Notes under the pieces: generated by a model
Databases searched by the model: none
What the model saw: only the letters and a program-made list of their open reading frames with translations
Told to the model about the DNA's origin: nothing
Shown here: one piece after another, positions 31,432-40,354 of the stretch
How positions within the stretch are numbered: position 1 is the first letter of the stretch
How the letters are laid out: each line of letters begins with the position of its first letter
Position numbers and translations under genes: made by a program
Source of the DNA: Georgenia subflava
GTDB lineage: Bacteria; Actinomycetota; Actinomycetes; Actinomycetales; Actinomycetaceae
DNA: 64,000 nt
Direction: 5' to 3'
NCBI RefSeq assembly: GCF_009193155.1
Contig: NZ_VUKD01000002.1
Coordinates: forward strand, 372,001 to 436,000

Positions 31432-32178
31432 GTGGACGGCAGCAGCGACGCGGAGACGCCCGCCGACGCGGCGACGTCCGTCGAGCGGGGGGAGGTCACC
31501 TGGGAAGGCCGCCGGGCGGCCCTGCGCGCCCTCTGCTCACGCGTGCTTGAGGGGACGGCGCGGCCGCTCGTCGGGCTGAACGCGTTCGACGCCGAGGTGG
31601 CCCGGGGATTCCGCCCCTCGGCCGTGCTCCTGCTGTTCAGCCCGCCGGCGGACGGTGGCGAGGAGCCGGACCTGTTCCTCGTCCAGCGCTCGTGGGAGCT
31701 GCGCCACCACCCGGGCGAGATCGCGCTGCCCGGTGGGCGGCTCGAGGACGGCGAGGACGACGTCGCCGCCGCCCTCCGGGAGACCCACGAGGAGATCGGG
31801 CTGCATCCCGAGCACATCGAGGTGCTCGGACGGCTCGCCCCTGTCATGGTGCCGATCACCAGGTACGTGGTCACCCCGGTGGTGGGATGGACCGATCGTG
31901 CCGCGGCGGCCACCCGGGTCGAGCCGGGCGAGGTGCTGCACACGATCCGGGTGAACGTCGGCACGCTCGTGGACCCCGGCACGCGCTACACCGTGCGGAT
32001 CTTCGACCGTCGCACGGCAGGTTTCCGTCTGCCGGACGGGTTGGTGTGGGGACTGACGGGCAACCTGCTCGACCACGTGCTCGCCGAGCTCGGCTGGGCC
32101 CGGCCGTGGGACCGGTCCCGCGAGGTCACGCTGCGCCGGGACCCGACCGGGCGGGTCTGGCTGCCGGAGAGCGACTGA
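31432..32178 (+). CDS. Nudix hydrolase, CoA pyrophosphatase-like
   Basis: A 248-residue Nudix protein. The Nudix box is complete: GGRLEDGED followed by RETHEEIGL. The stretch before it, LVQRSWELRHHPGEIALPGG, matches the UPF0035/NudL group (CoA pyrophosphatases), which cleave CoA to 4'-phosphopantetheine and 3',5'-ADP. GTG at 31432 follows AGGGAGAG. Convergent with the next membrane protein gene, 3 bp apart. CoA as substrate is inference from the family. Confidence 0.88.
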   Translation: MDGSSDAETPADAATSVERGEVTWEGRRAALRALCSRVLEGTARPLVGLNAFDAEVARGFRPSAVLLLFSPPADGGEEPDLFLVQRSWELRHHPGEIALPGGRLEDGEDDVAAALRETHEEIGLHPEHIEVLGRLAPVMVPITRYVVTPVVGWTDRAAAATRVEPGEVLHTIRVNVGTLVDPGTRYTVRIFDRRTAGFRLPDGLVWGLTGNLLDHVLAELGWARPWDRSREVTLRRDPTGRVWLPESD

Positions 32179-32181
32179 CCC

Positions 32182-33213
32182 TCAGGCGAGGTGCACCGCC
32201 GGCTCGCTGTCCCCGGGCTGCCGGGTCCGGCGGCCGACTGCCCGCACGGCACCCGTCAGCGCCAGCGCGACGCCCCACCCGAGGGCGACCGCACCCCAGG
32301 TGCTGCCGAGGCTGCCGCCGGCGTCGGGGTAGAGCATCGAGAAGGCGCCGAGCGCGCACGCGGCGAGACCGCAGGTCCACGTCGCCATGCGTACCGAGCC
32401 CCAGCCCGCCAGCGCCGCCGTCGGGACTGCCACGAGTGCCACCGCGAATGCCGCCTGTGCCGGCCAGTGGTCGATGTTGTTCGTCAGGTACGGGACGCGC
32501 TCGCGGCCGTGGGCCGACAGCTCGAGCGCGTACACCGACCACGGCACCGCACCGAGCACCGTCAGGACGCGTACGGAGAGCTGGAGGGGTCGACTCGGGG
32601 CCCGGCCCTCGGCGGCCCCGGCTGCCGGCAGGAGCCAGGCGGCGGCGACGGTGACGGCGAGCAGGATCGCCCCGTTGCGTGCCCCGGCGGGGTAGAACTC
32701 GCCCGACGTGCGCATGAACCCCACCCACGGCAGGCCGACAAAGACCACGACCGTCACGGCGGCCCAGCACGCGGTGAGTCGCCCTCCGACCGCGGCACCG
32801 GGCCGTGCGACCTCGTCCGGACCGAGACGTCGCCGACGACGTCGGCCGCGCAGGGTCGCCGCCTGGACGAGCGTGGTCAGGGCGAGCGCGGCACCGAAGA
32901 GCAGGAACGTCGCGTCGAGCGAGAGCGCCGCGGCGGGCACCGTGGCGGCCGTGACCACGGTCAGCTGGCGGGTGGCCGGGCGGCCCAGGCCGGGCCGGAG
33001 CATGAGGGCCAGCAGGGGGACGACCACCAGGCAGCTGAGATAGATGCCCCAGCCGGCCTCGAGCATGGCGTCCGCGCCGGCGAAGTCGGGGTGCGCGGGC
33101 GGGATGACCACCCACAGGTCCGTCGTCGCGAACCCCACGGTGGACCAGGCCAGGGCGAGGACGAGTGCGGCCGCCCGGCCGGCGGTCGCACGTTCGTCCA
33201 GATGTGTCGGCAC
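32182..33213 (-). CDS. Polytopic membrane protein of unknown function
   Basis: A 343-residue protein with about eight or nine predicted membrane helices and short loops, for example AALVLALAWSTVGFATTDLW, IYLSCLVVVPLLALML and ILLAVTVAAAWLLPAAG, plus one cytoplasmic Arg cluster (RGRRRRRRLG). No family motif is recognised. The GTG at 33213 is chosen since membrane character starts soon after it, and CACAAT lies exactly 6 nt upstream, a weak leaderless box. Divergent from the GuaB-like gene by 100 bp. Confidence 0.75.
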   Translation of the reverse strand: MPTHLDERATAGRAAALVLALAWSTVGFATTDLWVVIPPAHPDFAGADAMLEAGWGIYLSCLVVVPLLALMLRPGLGRPATRQLTVVTAATVPAAALSLDATFLLFGAALALTTLVQAATLRGRRRRRRLGPDEVARPGAAVGGRLTACWAAVTVVVFVGLPWVGFMRTSGEFYPAGARNGAILLAVTVAAAWLLPAAGAAEGRAPSRPLQLSVRVLTVLGAVPWSVYALELSAHGRERVPYLTNNIDHWPAQAAFAVALVAVPTAALAGWGSVRMATWTCGLAACALGAFSMLYPDAGGSLGSTWGAVALGWGVALALTGAVRAVGRRTRQPGDSEPAVHLA

Positions 33214-33301
33214 GGCCGCATTGTGGCGCCGGACGGCACCTCCTGGGGCCAGAACGGGCACGGCAGCCGGACGTCGAGAGCCTCGGCGGGCGGTGCACCG
33301 G

Positions 33302-33307
33302 TAGCCT
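33302..33307 (+). promoter_or_regulatory. Leaderless -10 box of the GuaB3-type gene
   Basis: TAGCCT ends 6 nt before the GTG at 33314, without Shine-Dalgarno. Confidence 0.55.
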
Positions 33308-33313
33308 GCAACG

Positions 33314-34438
33314 GTGAGCAACGAGATCGAGATCGGCCGCGGCAAGCGCGCACGCCGCGCCTACAGCTTCGACGACGTCGCCGTCGTCCCCTCCCGGCGT
33401 ACTCGGGACCCCGAGGACGTCTCGGTGAGCTGGCAGATCGACGCCTATCACGTCGAGCTGCCCGTGCTCGCCGCCCCGATGGACTCGGTCATGAGCCCGG
33501 CGACCGCCATAGAGCTCGGCAAGCTCGGCGGCATCGGTGTCCTCGACCTCGAGGGGCTGTGGACCCGCTACGAAGACGCCGAGCCGCTCCTCGCGGAGAT
33601 CGCCGCCCTGCCCGCCGGTGAGGCCACGGTCCGGATGCAGGAGATCTACGCGGAGCCAGTCAAGCCCGAGCTGATCACGCAGCGCCTGCACGAGATCCGG
33701 GCGGCGGGCGTGACCGTGGCCGGCAGCCTCTCGCCCCAGCGCACCCAGGAGCACTGGCGGACCGTCGTCGAGGCGGGAGTGGACCTGTTCATCATCCGGG
33801 GCACCACCGTCTCCGCCGAGCACGTCTCCTCCCGCGCCGAGCCGTTGAACCTCAAGCGCTTCATCTACGAGCTCGACGTCCCGGTCATCGTCGGGGGAGC
33901 GGCCACGTACACGGCCGCGCTGCACCTGATGCGCACCGGTGCCGCGGGGGTGCTCGTCGGCTTCGGTGGCGGTGCCGCGCACACGACCCGTCGCTCCCTC
34001 GGCATCCACGCCCCGATGGCGACAGCCGTCGCGGACGTCGCCGCGGCCCGACGGGACTACCTCGACGAGTCGGGCGGCCGGTACGTCCACCTCATCGCCG
34101 ACGGCGGGGTGGGGCGCTCCGGCGACCTCGTCAAGGCCGTGGCCTGCGGCGCCGACGCCGTCATGCTTGGTGCCGCCCTCGCCCGCGCCGCGGAGGCGCC
34201 CGGCCGGGGCTGGCACTGGGGACCCGAGGCGCACCATCCCGAGCTGCCTCGCGGCGAGCGGGTGCACGTGGGCACGGTCGGCACCCTCGCCGAGATCCTC
34301 CACGGCCCCTCCTCCACGGCCGACGGCACGGTCAACCTCATCGGCGCCCTGCGCCGCACCATGGCGACCACCGGGTACTCCGACGTCAAGGAGTTCCAGC
34401 GCGTCGAGGTCGTCGTCTCCCCGTACAACCCGTTCTGA
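33314..34438 (+). CDS. GuaB3 family IMP dehydrogenase-related protein
   Basis: A 374-residue TIM-barrel paralogue of IMPDH without CBS domains. YSFDDVAVVPSRRTRDPEDV, LAAPMDSVMSPATA, GRYVHLIADGGVG, CGADAVMLGAALARA and RRTMATTGYSDVKEFQ define the GuaB3 group. At the catalytic loop, where IMPDH has GSICTTR, this protein reads GGGAAHTTR near residues 218-226, so the nucleophilic cysteine is a histidine. Normal IMPDH chemistry is therefore doubtful; a GMP reductase or regulatory role has been suggested for relatives. The GTG at 33314 fits the box upstream. Confidence 0.87.
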   Translation: MSNEIEIGRGKRARRAYSFDDVAVVPSRRTRDPEDVSVSWQIDAYHVELPVLAAPMDSVMSPATAIELGKLGGIGVLDLEGLWTRYEDAEPLLAEIAALPAGEATVRMQEIYAEPVKPELITQRLHEIRAAGVTVAGSLSPQRTQEHWRTVVEAGVDLFIIRGTTVSAEHVSSRAEPLNLKRFIYELDVPVIVGGAATYTAALHLMRTGAAGVLVGFGGGAAHTTRRSLGIHAPMATAVADVAAARRDYLDESGGRYVHLIADGGVGRSGDLVKAVACGADAVMLGAALARAAEAPGRGWHWGPEAHHPELPRGERVHVGTVGTLAEILHGPSSTADGTVNLIGALRRTMATTGYSDVKEFQRVEVVVSPYNPF

Positions 34439-34500
34439 GCATCCGCCGCGGGCGCTCCTAGCCCAGGCACCCGTCACCCACAGCTTCCGGAAGGACAGTC

Positions 34501-34767
34501 ATGGCCCAGCGCAGCGCCGTCATCGCCTCCAAGGTCGGGCTCCACGCCCGTCCGGCCGCCCTCTTCGTCAAGGCGGTCAGCGCCAGCGGGATCCCGGTCT
34601 CCATCTCCAAGGGCGACGGCGACCCCGTCGACGCCGCCAGCATCCTCGCCGTGATGACCCTCGGGGCGGAGCAGGGTGACGAGGTCACGCTCACGGCCGA
34701 TGGGGACGGGGCCGAGAAGGTCCTCGACGAGCTCGCTGAGCTGCTCGCGCAGGACCTGGACGCCTGA
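34501..34767 (+). CDS. ptsH: Phosphocarrier protein HPr
   Basis: An 88-residue HPr. The phosphorylated histidine is His15 in [12 protein letters not shown] and the regulatory serine region is [12 protein letters not shown] (Ser47). HPr carries phosphate from enzyme I to the sugar-specific EII proteins. No other PTS gene is adjacent. ATG at 34501 has GGAAGGA upstream. Confidence 0.95.
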   Translation: MAQRSAVIASKVGLHARPAALFVKAVSASGIPVSISKGDGDPVDAASILAVMTLGAEQGDEVTLTADGDGAEKVLDELAELLAQDLDA

Positions 34768-34783
34768 GGCTCGCGCGCAGACT

Positions 34784-34920
34784 CGGAGGGTTCGCCGTCG
34801 GGCGGCTCGGACCGGAAGGTTCGTCGTCGGGCGCCCGGAGCGGAAGGTTTCCCGTCGCCCGGACCGGAGGGTTCGCCGTCGGGCGCCCGGACCGGGAGGG
34901 TCGGCGTCGGGCGCTCGGAC
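34784..34920. repeat. Five 24-29 bp tandem repeats between ptsH and fumC
   Basis: Units begin CGGAGGGTTCGCCGTCGGGC or a close variant and end CTCGGAC/CCCGGAC; starts are near 34784, 34813, 34841, 34865 and 34893. They occupy half of the 274-bp gap, starting 16 bp after the ptsH stop. Confidence 0.8.
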
Positions 34921-35041
34921 TGAACGGCGCCGGGCCGTCCGGGACTTGGGAACGTGCCCGAGCCGGCCGGTCGCGGCGGATGGGAAGATGGACGCAGCCG
35001 GTGCTACGACGCGCCGGGACGAACGAGAGCATGGAGCAGCA

Positions 35042-36460
35042 GTGACCCAGCAGCAGCCCGGCAGCGCGGAGGACTTCCGCATCGAGCACGACACGATGGG
35101 TGAGGTGCGCGTCCCGCGCGACGCCCTGTACTCGGCACAGACCCAGCGCGCCGTCGAGAACTTCCCCATCTCCGGTCGCGGCCTGTCGTCGCACCACATC
35201 GCCGCGCTCGGCCAGGTCAAGCGCGCCGCCGCCCTGGCCAACGCCGAGCTCGGGGTGCTGGCCGACGACGTCGCCCAGGCGATCGTGGCCGCCGCCGAGG
35301 AGGTCATCGCCGGCAAGCACGACGTCCACTTCCCGATCGACGTGTTCCAGACCGGCTCGGGCACCTCGTCCAACATGAACACCAACGAGGTCGTCGCGAA
35401 CCTGGCGAGCACCCGGCTGGGCAGCCCGGTGCACCCCAACGACCACGTCAACGCCTCGCAGTCCTCCAACGACGTCTTCCCCTCCTCGATCCACATCGCC
35501 GCCACACAGGCCGTCGTCGAGGAGCTCCTGCCAGGCCTCGACGTGCTCGCCCGCGCCCTGGAGGCGAAGGCGGAGGAGTGGAAGGACGTCGTCAAGGCGG
35601 GCCGCACGCACCTCATGGACGCCACCCCGATCACGCTCGGGCAGGAGTTCTCCGGCTACGCCACGCAGATCCGCTACGGGATAGCCCGGGTCGAGGCCGC
35701 CCTGCCGCGGCTGGCCGAGCTGCCTCTGGGCGGTACCGCCGTCGGGACCGGCATCAACACCCCCGCGGGCTTCTCCCAGCGGGTCATCGAGCTCATCGCG
35801 GAGAACACCGGCCTGCCGCTGGTGGAGGCGCAGAACCACTTCGAGGCTCAGGCCGCCCAGGACTCGCTGGTGGAGATGTCGGGCGCGCTGCGCACCATCG
35901 CCGTCTCCCTGACGAAGATCGCCAACGACCTGCGGTGGATGGGCTCCGGCCCGCGCACCGGCATCGGCGAGCTGCAGCTGCCCGACCTGCAGCCGGGCTC
36001 GTCGATCATGCCCGGCAAGGTCAACCCGGTGGTCCCCGAGGCCACCGTCATGGTGGCGGCCCAGGTCATCGGCAACGACGCAGCGATCGCGTTCGCCGGC
36101 GCCCAGGGCAACTTCGACCTGCTCGTCATGCTGCCGGTCATGGCGCGCAACCTGCTGGAGTCCATCACGCTGGTCGGCAACGTCTCGCGGGTGCTGGCCA
36201 CCAAGACCGTCGACGGACTCGTCGCGAACGTCGAGCGCTGCCTCGAGCTCGCCGAGTCCTCGCCGTCGATCGTCACCCCGCTCAACCGGCTCATCGGCTA
36301 CGAGGCGGCGGCCAAGATCGCCAAGCACTCCGTCAAGGAGGGCATCACGGTGCGCGCCGCGGTGGAGGACCTCGGCTACGTCGAGCGCGGCGAGGTCACC
36401 CCCGAGCAGCTCGACGCTGCCCTGGACGTGCGCTCCATGACCTCCCCGAAGCAGGCCTGA
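35042..36460 (+). CDS. fumC: Class II fumarate hydratase
   Basis: A 472-residue iron-independent fumarase interconverting fumarate and malate, and so the step after Sdh[54 protein letters not shown] and the superfamily signature [11 protein letters not shown] near residue 320 are all intact. GTG at 35042 has GGAG 6 nt upstream and yields the expected N-terminus ([14 protein letters not shown]). Convergent with ackA. Confidence 0.96.
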   Translation: MTQQQPGSAEDFRIEHDTMGEVRVPRDALYSAQTQRAVENFPISGRGLSSHHIAALGQVKRAAALANAELGVLADDVAQAIVAAAEEVIAGKHDVHFPIDVFQTGSGTSSNMNTNEVVANLASTRLGSPVHPNDHVNASQSSNDVFPSSIHIAATQAVVEELLPGLDVLARALEAKAEEWKDVVKAGRTHLMDATPITLGQEFSGYATQIRYGIARVEAALPRLAELPLGGTAVGTGINTPAGFSQRVIELIAENTGLPLVEAQNHFEAQAAQDSLVEMSGALRTIAVSLTKIANDLRWMGSGPRTGIGELQLPDLQPGSSIMPGKVNPVVPEATVMVAAQVIGNDAAIAFAGAQGNFDLLVMLPVMARNLLESITLVGNVSRVLATKTVDGLVANVERCLELAESSPSIVTPLNRLIGYEAAAKIAKHSVKEGITVRAAVEDLGYVERGEVTPEQLDAALDVRSMTSPKQA

Positions 36461-36548
36461 CCCCAGCACTGGCCGAGCGGAGTTCGGACCCAGCCGGCAG
36501 ACCGACTGCGCGCACCGGAGGAATGGCTCGAGCCCGACCGCCGGGTCA

Positions 36549-36598
36549 AACTTCCCTGCCGATGTGGTCGCGATAGCGACCACATCGGCAGGGAAGTT
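36549..36598. terminator. Long hairpin after fumC (repeat family member 2)
   Basis: A perfect 23-bp inverted repeat, AACTTCCCTGCC...GGCAGGGAAGTT, with a GATA loop. The inner arms GATGTGGTCG/CGACCACATC match the hairpin at 2116-2157 almost exactly, while the outer arms differ and stay complementary. It lies between convergent fumC and ackA and could serve both. Confidence 0.6.
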
Positions 36599-36688
36599 CA
36601 TCCGCACGGCGCTGTTGGTCCGTTCCCGAGCGGCGCGGCGAGCCTGAACCGGCCGGGACGCGGTGAGCCCCGGACACGGATAGTCATG

Positions 36689-36741
36689 CCGGTCAGAGCA
36701 GCGCGACCGCCGGGCCGGGTCAGAGCAGCGAGACCGCCTGG
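36689..36741. repeat. Tandem duplication spanning the ackA stop codon
   Basis: CCGGTCAGAGCAGCGCGACC (36689) is repeated as CCGGGTCAGAGCAGCGAGAC (36715). The second copy contains the ackA stop (complement of 36720-36722) and the last codons, so the first is a displaced copy of the gene end. Confidence 0.8.
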
Positions 36742-37904
36742 CGCGCGATCGTGAGCTCCTCGTTGGTCGGGACGACCAGGACGGTGACCCGGGCGCCGTC
36801 GGGCGAGATCACTCGGGCCTCCTTGGAGCGCACCGCGTTGCGCTCCTCGTCGACCTCGATGCCGAGGAACTGCAGGCCTTTCGCGACCTTGGCCCGCATC
36901 ACCGCGTCGTTCTCGCCACCGCCGGCGGTGAAGCTCAGGGCGTCGAGCCCGCCCATGACCGCCGCGTAGGAGCCGATGTACTTGCGGATCCGGTGGGCGT
37001 AGACGTCCAGGGCGAGGCGGGCGTCGGCGCTGCCGTCGTCGGCCATGCGGTGGACCATCCGCAGGTCGTTCTCCCCGGTGAGTCCCTTGAGGCCCGACCT
37101 CTTGTTCACGAGGGTGTCGATCTCGTCCACGTCCATCCCGGCGACGCGTGCGAGATGGAAGATGATCGCCGGGTCCATGTCGCCGGTCCGGGTGCCCATG
37201 ACGAGCCCCTCGAGCGGGGTCATGCCCATGGAGGTCTCCACCGCCCGGTCGCCGACCACCGCCGAGACCGACGCGCCGTTGCCCAGGTGCAGGACGATCT
37301 GGCGCAGGTCGTCCCCGCCACCGACGAGCTTCGCGACCTGGCCCGAGACGTACTGGTGGGAGGTGCCGTGCGCGCCGTACCGGTACACCTGGTACCGCTC
37401 GGCGACCTCCTTGTTCAGCGCGTAGTTCCCGGCCGCGGCGGGCAGGCGCCGGAAGAACGCCGTGTCGAACACCGCCACGTGCGGCACGTCCGGCAGCAGC
37501 TCGCGCGCCACCTTGATCCCGGCGAGGTTCGGCGGGTTGTGCAGCGGCGCCAGCGGCGAGAGCCGGTCGATCGTGGCGATGACGTCCTCGTCGATGAGCG
37601 TCGGGCCGTCGTACTGCTTCCCGCCCATGACGACCCGGTGCCCCACCGCGACGATCCCGGCGTCGGACAGCTGCGGGCCGACAGTGTCGAAGAGCTCGAG
37701 GACGGTCCGAAGGCCCTCGCCGTGGTCGGGGACCGGGTCGTTGCGCTCGACGGTCTCGCCGCCCGCCCGGTGCTCGAGGTGGCCCTCGGACTCGCCGATC
37801 CGCTCGACCAGCCCGGAGGCCAGCGACGTGCCGTCCGCCGGGTCGAGGAGCTGGTACTTGATCGACGACGAACCGGAGTTGATGACGAGGACGGTGCTGC
37901 TCAT
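36720..37904 (-). CDS. ackA: Acetate kinase
   Basis: A 394-residue ASKHA enzyme making ATP and acetate from acetyl phosphate and ADP. VLVINSGSSSIKYQL, GHRVVMGGKQYD, FDTAFFRRLPAAAGNYALN, YGAHGTSHQYVS, LHLGNGASVSAV and TRTGDMDPAI are the family blocks. The ATG overlaps the pta stop by 4 bp (ATGA). It takes acetyl phosphate from both Pta and the phosphoketolase encoded upstream. Confidence 0.97.
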   Translation of the reverse strand: MSSTVLVINSGSSSIKYQLLDPADGTSLASGLVERIGESEGHLEHRAGGETVERNDPVPDHGEGLRTVLELFDTVGPQLSDAGIVAVGHRVVMGGKQYDGPTLIDEDVIATIDRLSPLAPLHNPPNLAGIKVARELLPDVPHVAVFDTAFFRRLPAAAGNYALNKEVAERYQVYRYGAHGTSHQYVSGQVAKLVGGGDDLRQIVLHLGNGASVSAVVGDRAVETSMGMTPLEGLVMGTRTGDMDPAIIFHLARVAGMDVDEIDTLVNKRSGLKGLTGENDLRMVHRMADDGSADARLALDVYAHRIRKYIGSYAAVMGGLDALSFTAGGGENDAVMRAKVAKGLQFLGIEVDEERNAVRSKEARVISPDGARVTVLVVPTNEELTIARQAVSLL

Positions 37905-40108
37905 GCGCGGATCTCCTTGTCGGCGGAGGCGGTGACGTCGGGTACCCGGGCGCCGGCGGAGGCGGCCGTGGCGTCCGGCGCGGGGGCACTGCCGGCGGCC
38001 TTGTCGGCGGCGGCCGTGGCGTGAGGCGCCGGGACACCGCCGGCGGCCTTGTCGGCCTGGGCCTGCACGGCGGTGATGGCCACCGTGTTGACGATGTCCT
38101 GGACCAGCGCGCCGCGGGAGAGGTCGTTGACCGGCTTGTTCAGACCCTGCAGCACCGGTCCCACGGCCACCGCGCCGGCGGAGCGCTGCACGGCCTTGTA
38201 GGTGTTGTTGCCGGTGTTGAGGTCCGGGAAGATGAACACGGTCGCCCGGCCGGCGACGTCGGACCCGGGCAGCTTGGTCTTGGCGACCGAGGCGTCGACG
38301 GCGGCGTCGTACTGGATGGGGCCCTCGACGAAGAGGTCGGACCGGTCCTCCCGCACGCGCTCGGTGGCGGCGCGGACCTTGTCCACGTCGGCACCCGCGC
38401 CCGACGCGCCGGTGGAGTAGGAGAGCATCGCGACGCGCGGGTCGACGTCGAACTGGGCGGCCGTGGCGGCGGAGGAGATCGCGATGTCGGCCAGCTGCTC
38501 GGCGGTGGGGTCGGGGTTGATGGCGCAGTCGCCGTAGACCAGGACCCGGTCCGCCAGGCACATGAAGAACACCGAGGAGACGATCGAGGTGCCGGGCTTC
38601 GTCTTGATGATCTCGAAGGACGGCTTGATGGTGTGCGCGGTGGTGTGCGCCGCCCCGGAGACCATGCCGTCGGCCTTGCCCGTGTGCACCATCATCGTGC
38701 CGAAGTAGGAGACGTCGCGGACGATCTCGCGCGCCCGCTCGATCCGCATGCCCTTGTGGGCGCGCAGCCGCGTGTACTCGGCGGCGAACTCCTCGGTCAG
38801 GTCGGAGGTGGCCGGGTCGAGCACCCGAGCACCCTCCAGGTCCAGCCCCAGCTCGGCGGCGCGGGCGCGGACCTGCGACTCGTTGCCCAGCAGCGTCAGG
38901 TCGGCGACCTGACGGGACAGCAGGGTGGAGGCGGCGCGGAGGATCCGGTCGTCGTCGCCCTCGGGCAGGACGATGTGCTGGCGGTCGGCGCGGGCCCGCT
39001 CGAGCAGCCGGGACTCGAACATCAGCGGCGTGACGACCTCGCTGCGCGGCACGTCGAGGGTCCGCATCAGCGCGTCGGCGTCGATGTGCTGCTCGAAGGT
39101 GCCGAGGGCGAGGTCGCGCTTGCGCTGCGTGCCGCGGGAGACCTGACCGCGGGTGGTGGCCACGATGCGCGCCGACTCGTACGTGTCGTGCGAGGTGGAG
39201 ATGACCGGCAGGCGCTGTCCGAGGCCCTCGACCATCTTGACCACCTGGGGCGAGGGGCGGTAGCCGCCGTTGAGGACGATCCCGGCCAGCGAGGGGAACG
39301 TCTCCGACGCGTGCGCGGTCATCAGGGTGATGAGGACCTCGGGCCGGTCGCCGGCGGCGATGCACAGCTGCCCCTCGCGGAGGCGCTCGAGGATGTGCTC
39401 GGTGTTCATGCCGGAGACGAGCATGTGCTCCGCCTCGCGGTCCAGCAGCGCCTCGTCGCCGTGGATGAGCTCACCGTCCAGGGCCCGCATGAGGTCGCGG
39501 ACGACCGGTGCGGACAGCAGCGGCACCTCCGGCATGACCCAGCCCGGCCGGCCCTCGGCCGTCAGCGCCGCGCGGACCTCCTCGAGCTGCGCCGGCGCGC
39601 ACCGGTTGGCGAGCACCCCGACCGTCGTCGCGTGCTCCTGGGCGATCTCGACGGCGGCCAGCTCGGCGACCTGCTCCACCTCCGCGGGGCTGCGGTCCAC
39701 CGCCGAGACGACGAGCAGCACGGGGGCGCCGAGGTTCGCGGCGACCCGGGCGTTGAAGGCGAGCTCGGCCGGGCTCGCCACGTCGGTGTAGTCGGAGCCG
39801 ACGACGATGACGACCTCGTTGGCGCTGTCCACCGCGCGGAACTTCTCCACGATCGTGGCCAGCGCCGCCTCGGGGTCGGTGTGGACGTCGTCGTAGGTGA
39901 CGCCGATGGCGTCCTCATAGCTGGTGGTGACTCCGCCCTGGCCGAGCAGCAGGTCCACCACGGTGTCCCGCTCGTCGCCGCTGCGGCTCACCGGGCGGAA
40001 CACCCCCACCCGTTCGACCCGGCGGACGAAGAGGTCCACCAGGCCCAGCGCCACTGTCGACTTGCCGGTGTACCCCTCGGGTGAGGCGATGTAGATGCTC
40101 TGCGCCAC
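37901..40108 (-). CDS. pta: Phosphate acetyltransferase (long form, with DRTGG domain)
   Basis: A 735-residue enzyme interconverting acetyl-CoA and acetyl phosphate. An N-terminal P-loop BioD-like domain (YIASPEGYTGKSTVALGLVD), a central DRTGG region and the C-terminal PTA domain (VLPEGDDDRILRAAS, GTMMVHTGKADGMVSGAAHT, VFIFPDLNTGNNTYKAVQRS) are in the usual order. The last 45 or so residues are an Ala/Pro tail with a repeated DKAAG-x-x-PAP-x-ATAA unit not normal for Pta. GTG at 40108 follows AAGGACAGC. Coupled to ackA by a 4-bp overlap. Confidence 0.95.
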   Translation of the reverse strand: MAQSIYIASPEGYTGKSTVALGLVDLFVRRVERVGVFRPVSRSGDERDTVVDLLLGQGGVTTSYEDAIGVTYDDVHTDPEAALATIVEKFRAVDSANEVVIVVGSDYTDVASPAELAFNARVAANLGAPVLLVVSAVDRSPAEVEQVAELAAVEIAQEHATTVGVLANRCAPAQLEEVRAALTAEGRPGWVMPEVPLLSAPVVRDLMRALDGELIHGDEALLDREAEHMLVSGMNTEHILERLREGQLCIAAGDRPEVLITLMTAHASETFPSLAGIVLNGGYRPSPQVVKMVEGLGQRLPVISTSHDTYESARIVATTRGQVSRGTQRKRDLALGTFEQHIDADALMRTLDVPRSEVVTPLMFESRLLERARADRQHIVLPEGDDDRILRAASTLLSRQVADLTLLGNESQVRARAAELGLDLEGARVLDPATSDLTEEFAAEYTRLRAHKGMRIERAREIVRDVSYFGTMMVHTGKADGMVSGAAHTTAHTIKPSFEIIKTKPGTSIVSSVFFMCLADRVLVYGDCAINPDPTAEQLADIAISSAATAAQFDVDPRVAMLSYSTGASGAGADVDKVRAATERVREDRSDLFVEGPIQYDAAVDASVAKTKLPGSDVAGRATVFIFPDLNTGNNTYKAVQRSAGAVAVGPVLQGLNKPVNDLSRGALVQDIVNTVAITAVQAQADKAAGGVPAPHATAAADKAAGSAPAPDATAASAGARVPDVTASADKEIRA

Positions 40109-40207
40109 AGCGCTGTCCTTCTCTCTCGTGCTGCACCGCGGCGGGTGCTGGGTGTTGTCCGGGGCCAGGCGGCGGGCCCCCGGCGGCCGGAGCACTGCCC
40201 CGGCCGC

Positions 40208-40262
40208 CGAGACGGCCGCCCTACGGAACCCCGTCCGAGACGGCCGCCCTACGGAACCCGTC
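40208..40262. repeat. 27-28 bp tandem duplication between pta and xfp
   Basis: CGAGACGGCCGCCCTACGGA and eight following bases occur at 40208 and 40236, nearly identical. No coding role. Confidence 0.8.
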
Positions 40263-40287
40263 CGGGTCGTGCCCGCCTCGCGCGACC

Positions 40288-40354
40288 GGGCGGGCTCGCC
40301 GTCCCGCTCGTTGTCCCGCCGGGCGGGCTCGCGGTCCTACTCGTTGTCCCCGCC
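40288..40354. repeat. 33-34 bp tandem duplication spanning the xfp stop codon
   Basis: GGGCGGGCTCGCCGTCCCGC (40288) is repeated from 40321 as GGGCGGGCTCGCGGTCCTAC, both followed by TCGTTGTCCC. The second copy holds the xfp stop (complement of CTA at 40337-40339) and its last codons. Confidence 0.8.

Noticed and set aside
34691-36607. Long minus-strand frame opposite fumC
   Set aside because: Antisense to a complete fumarase; composition is that of a shadow frame.
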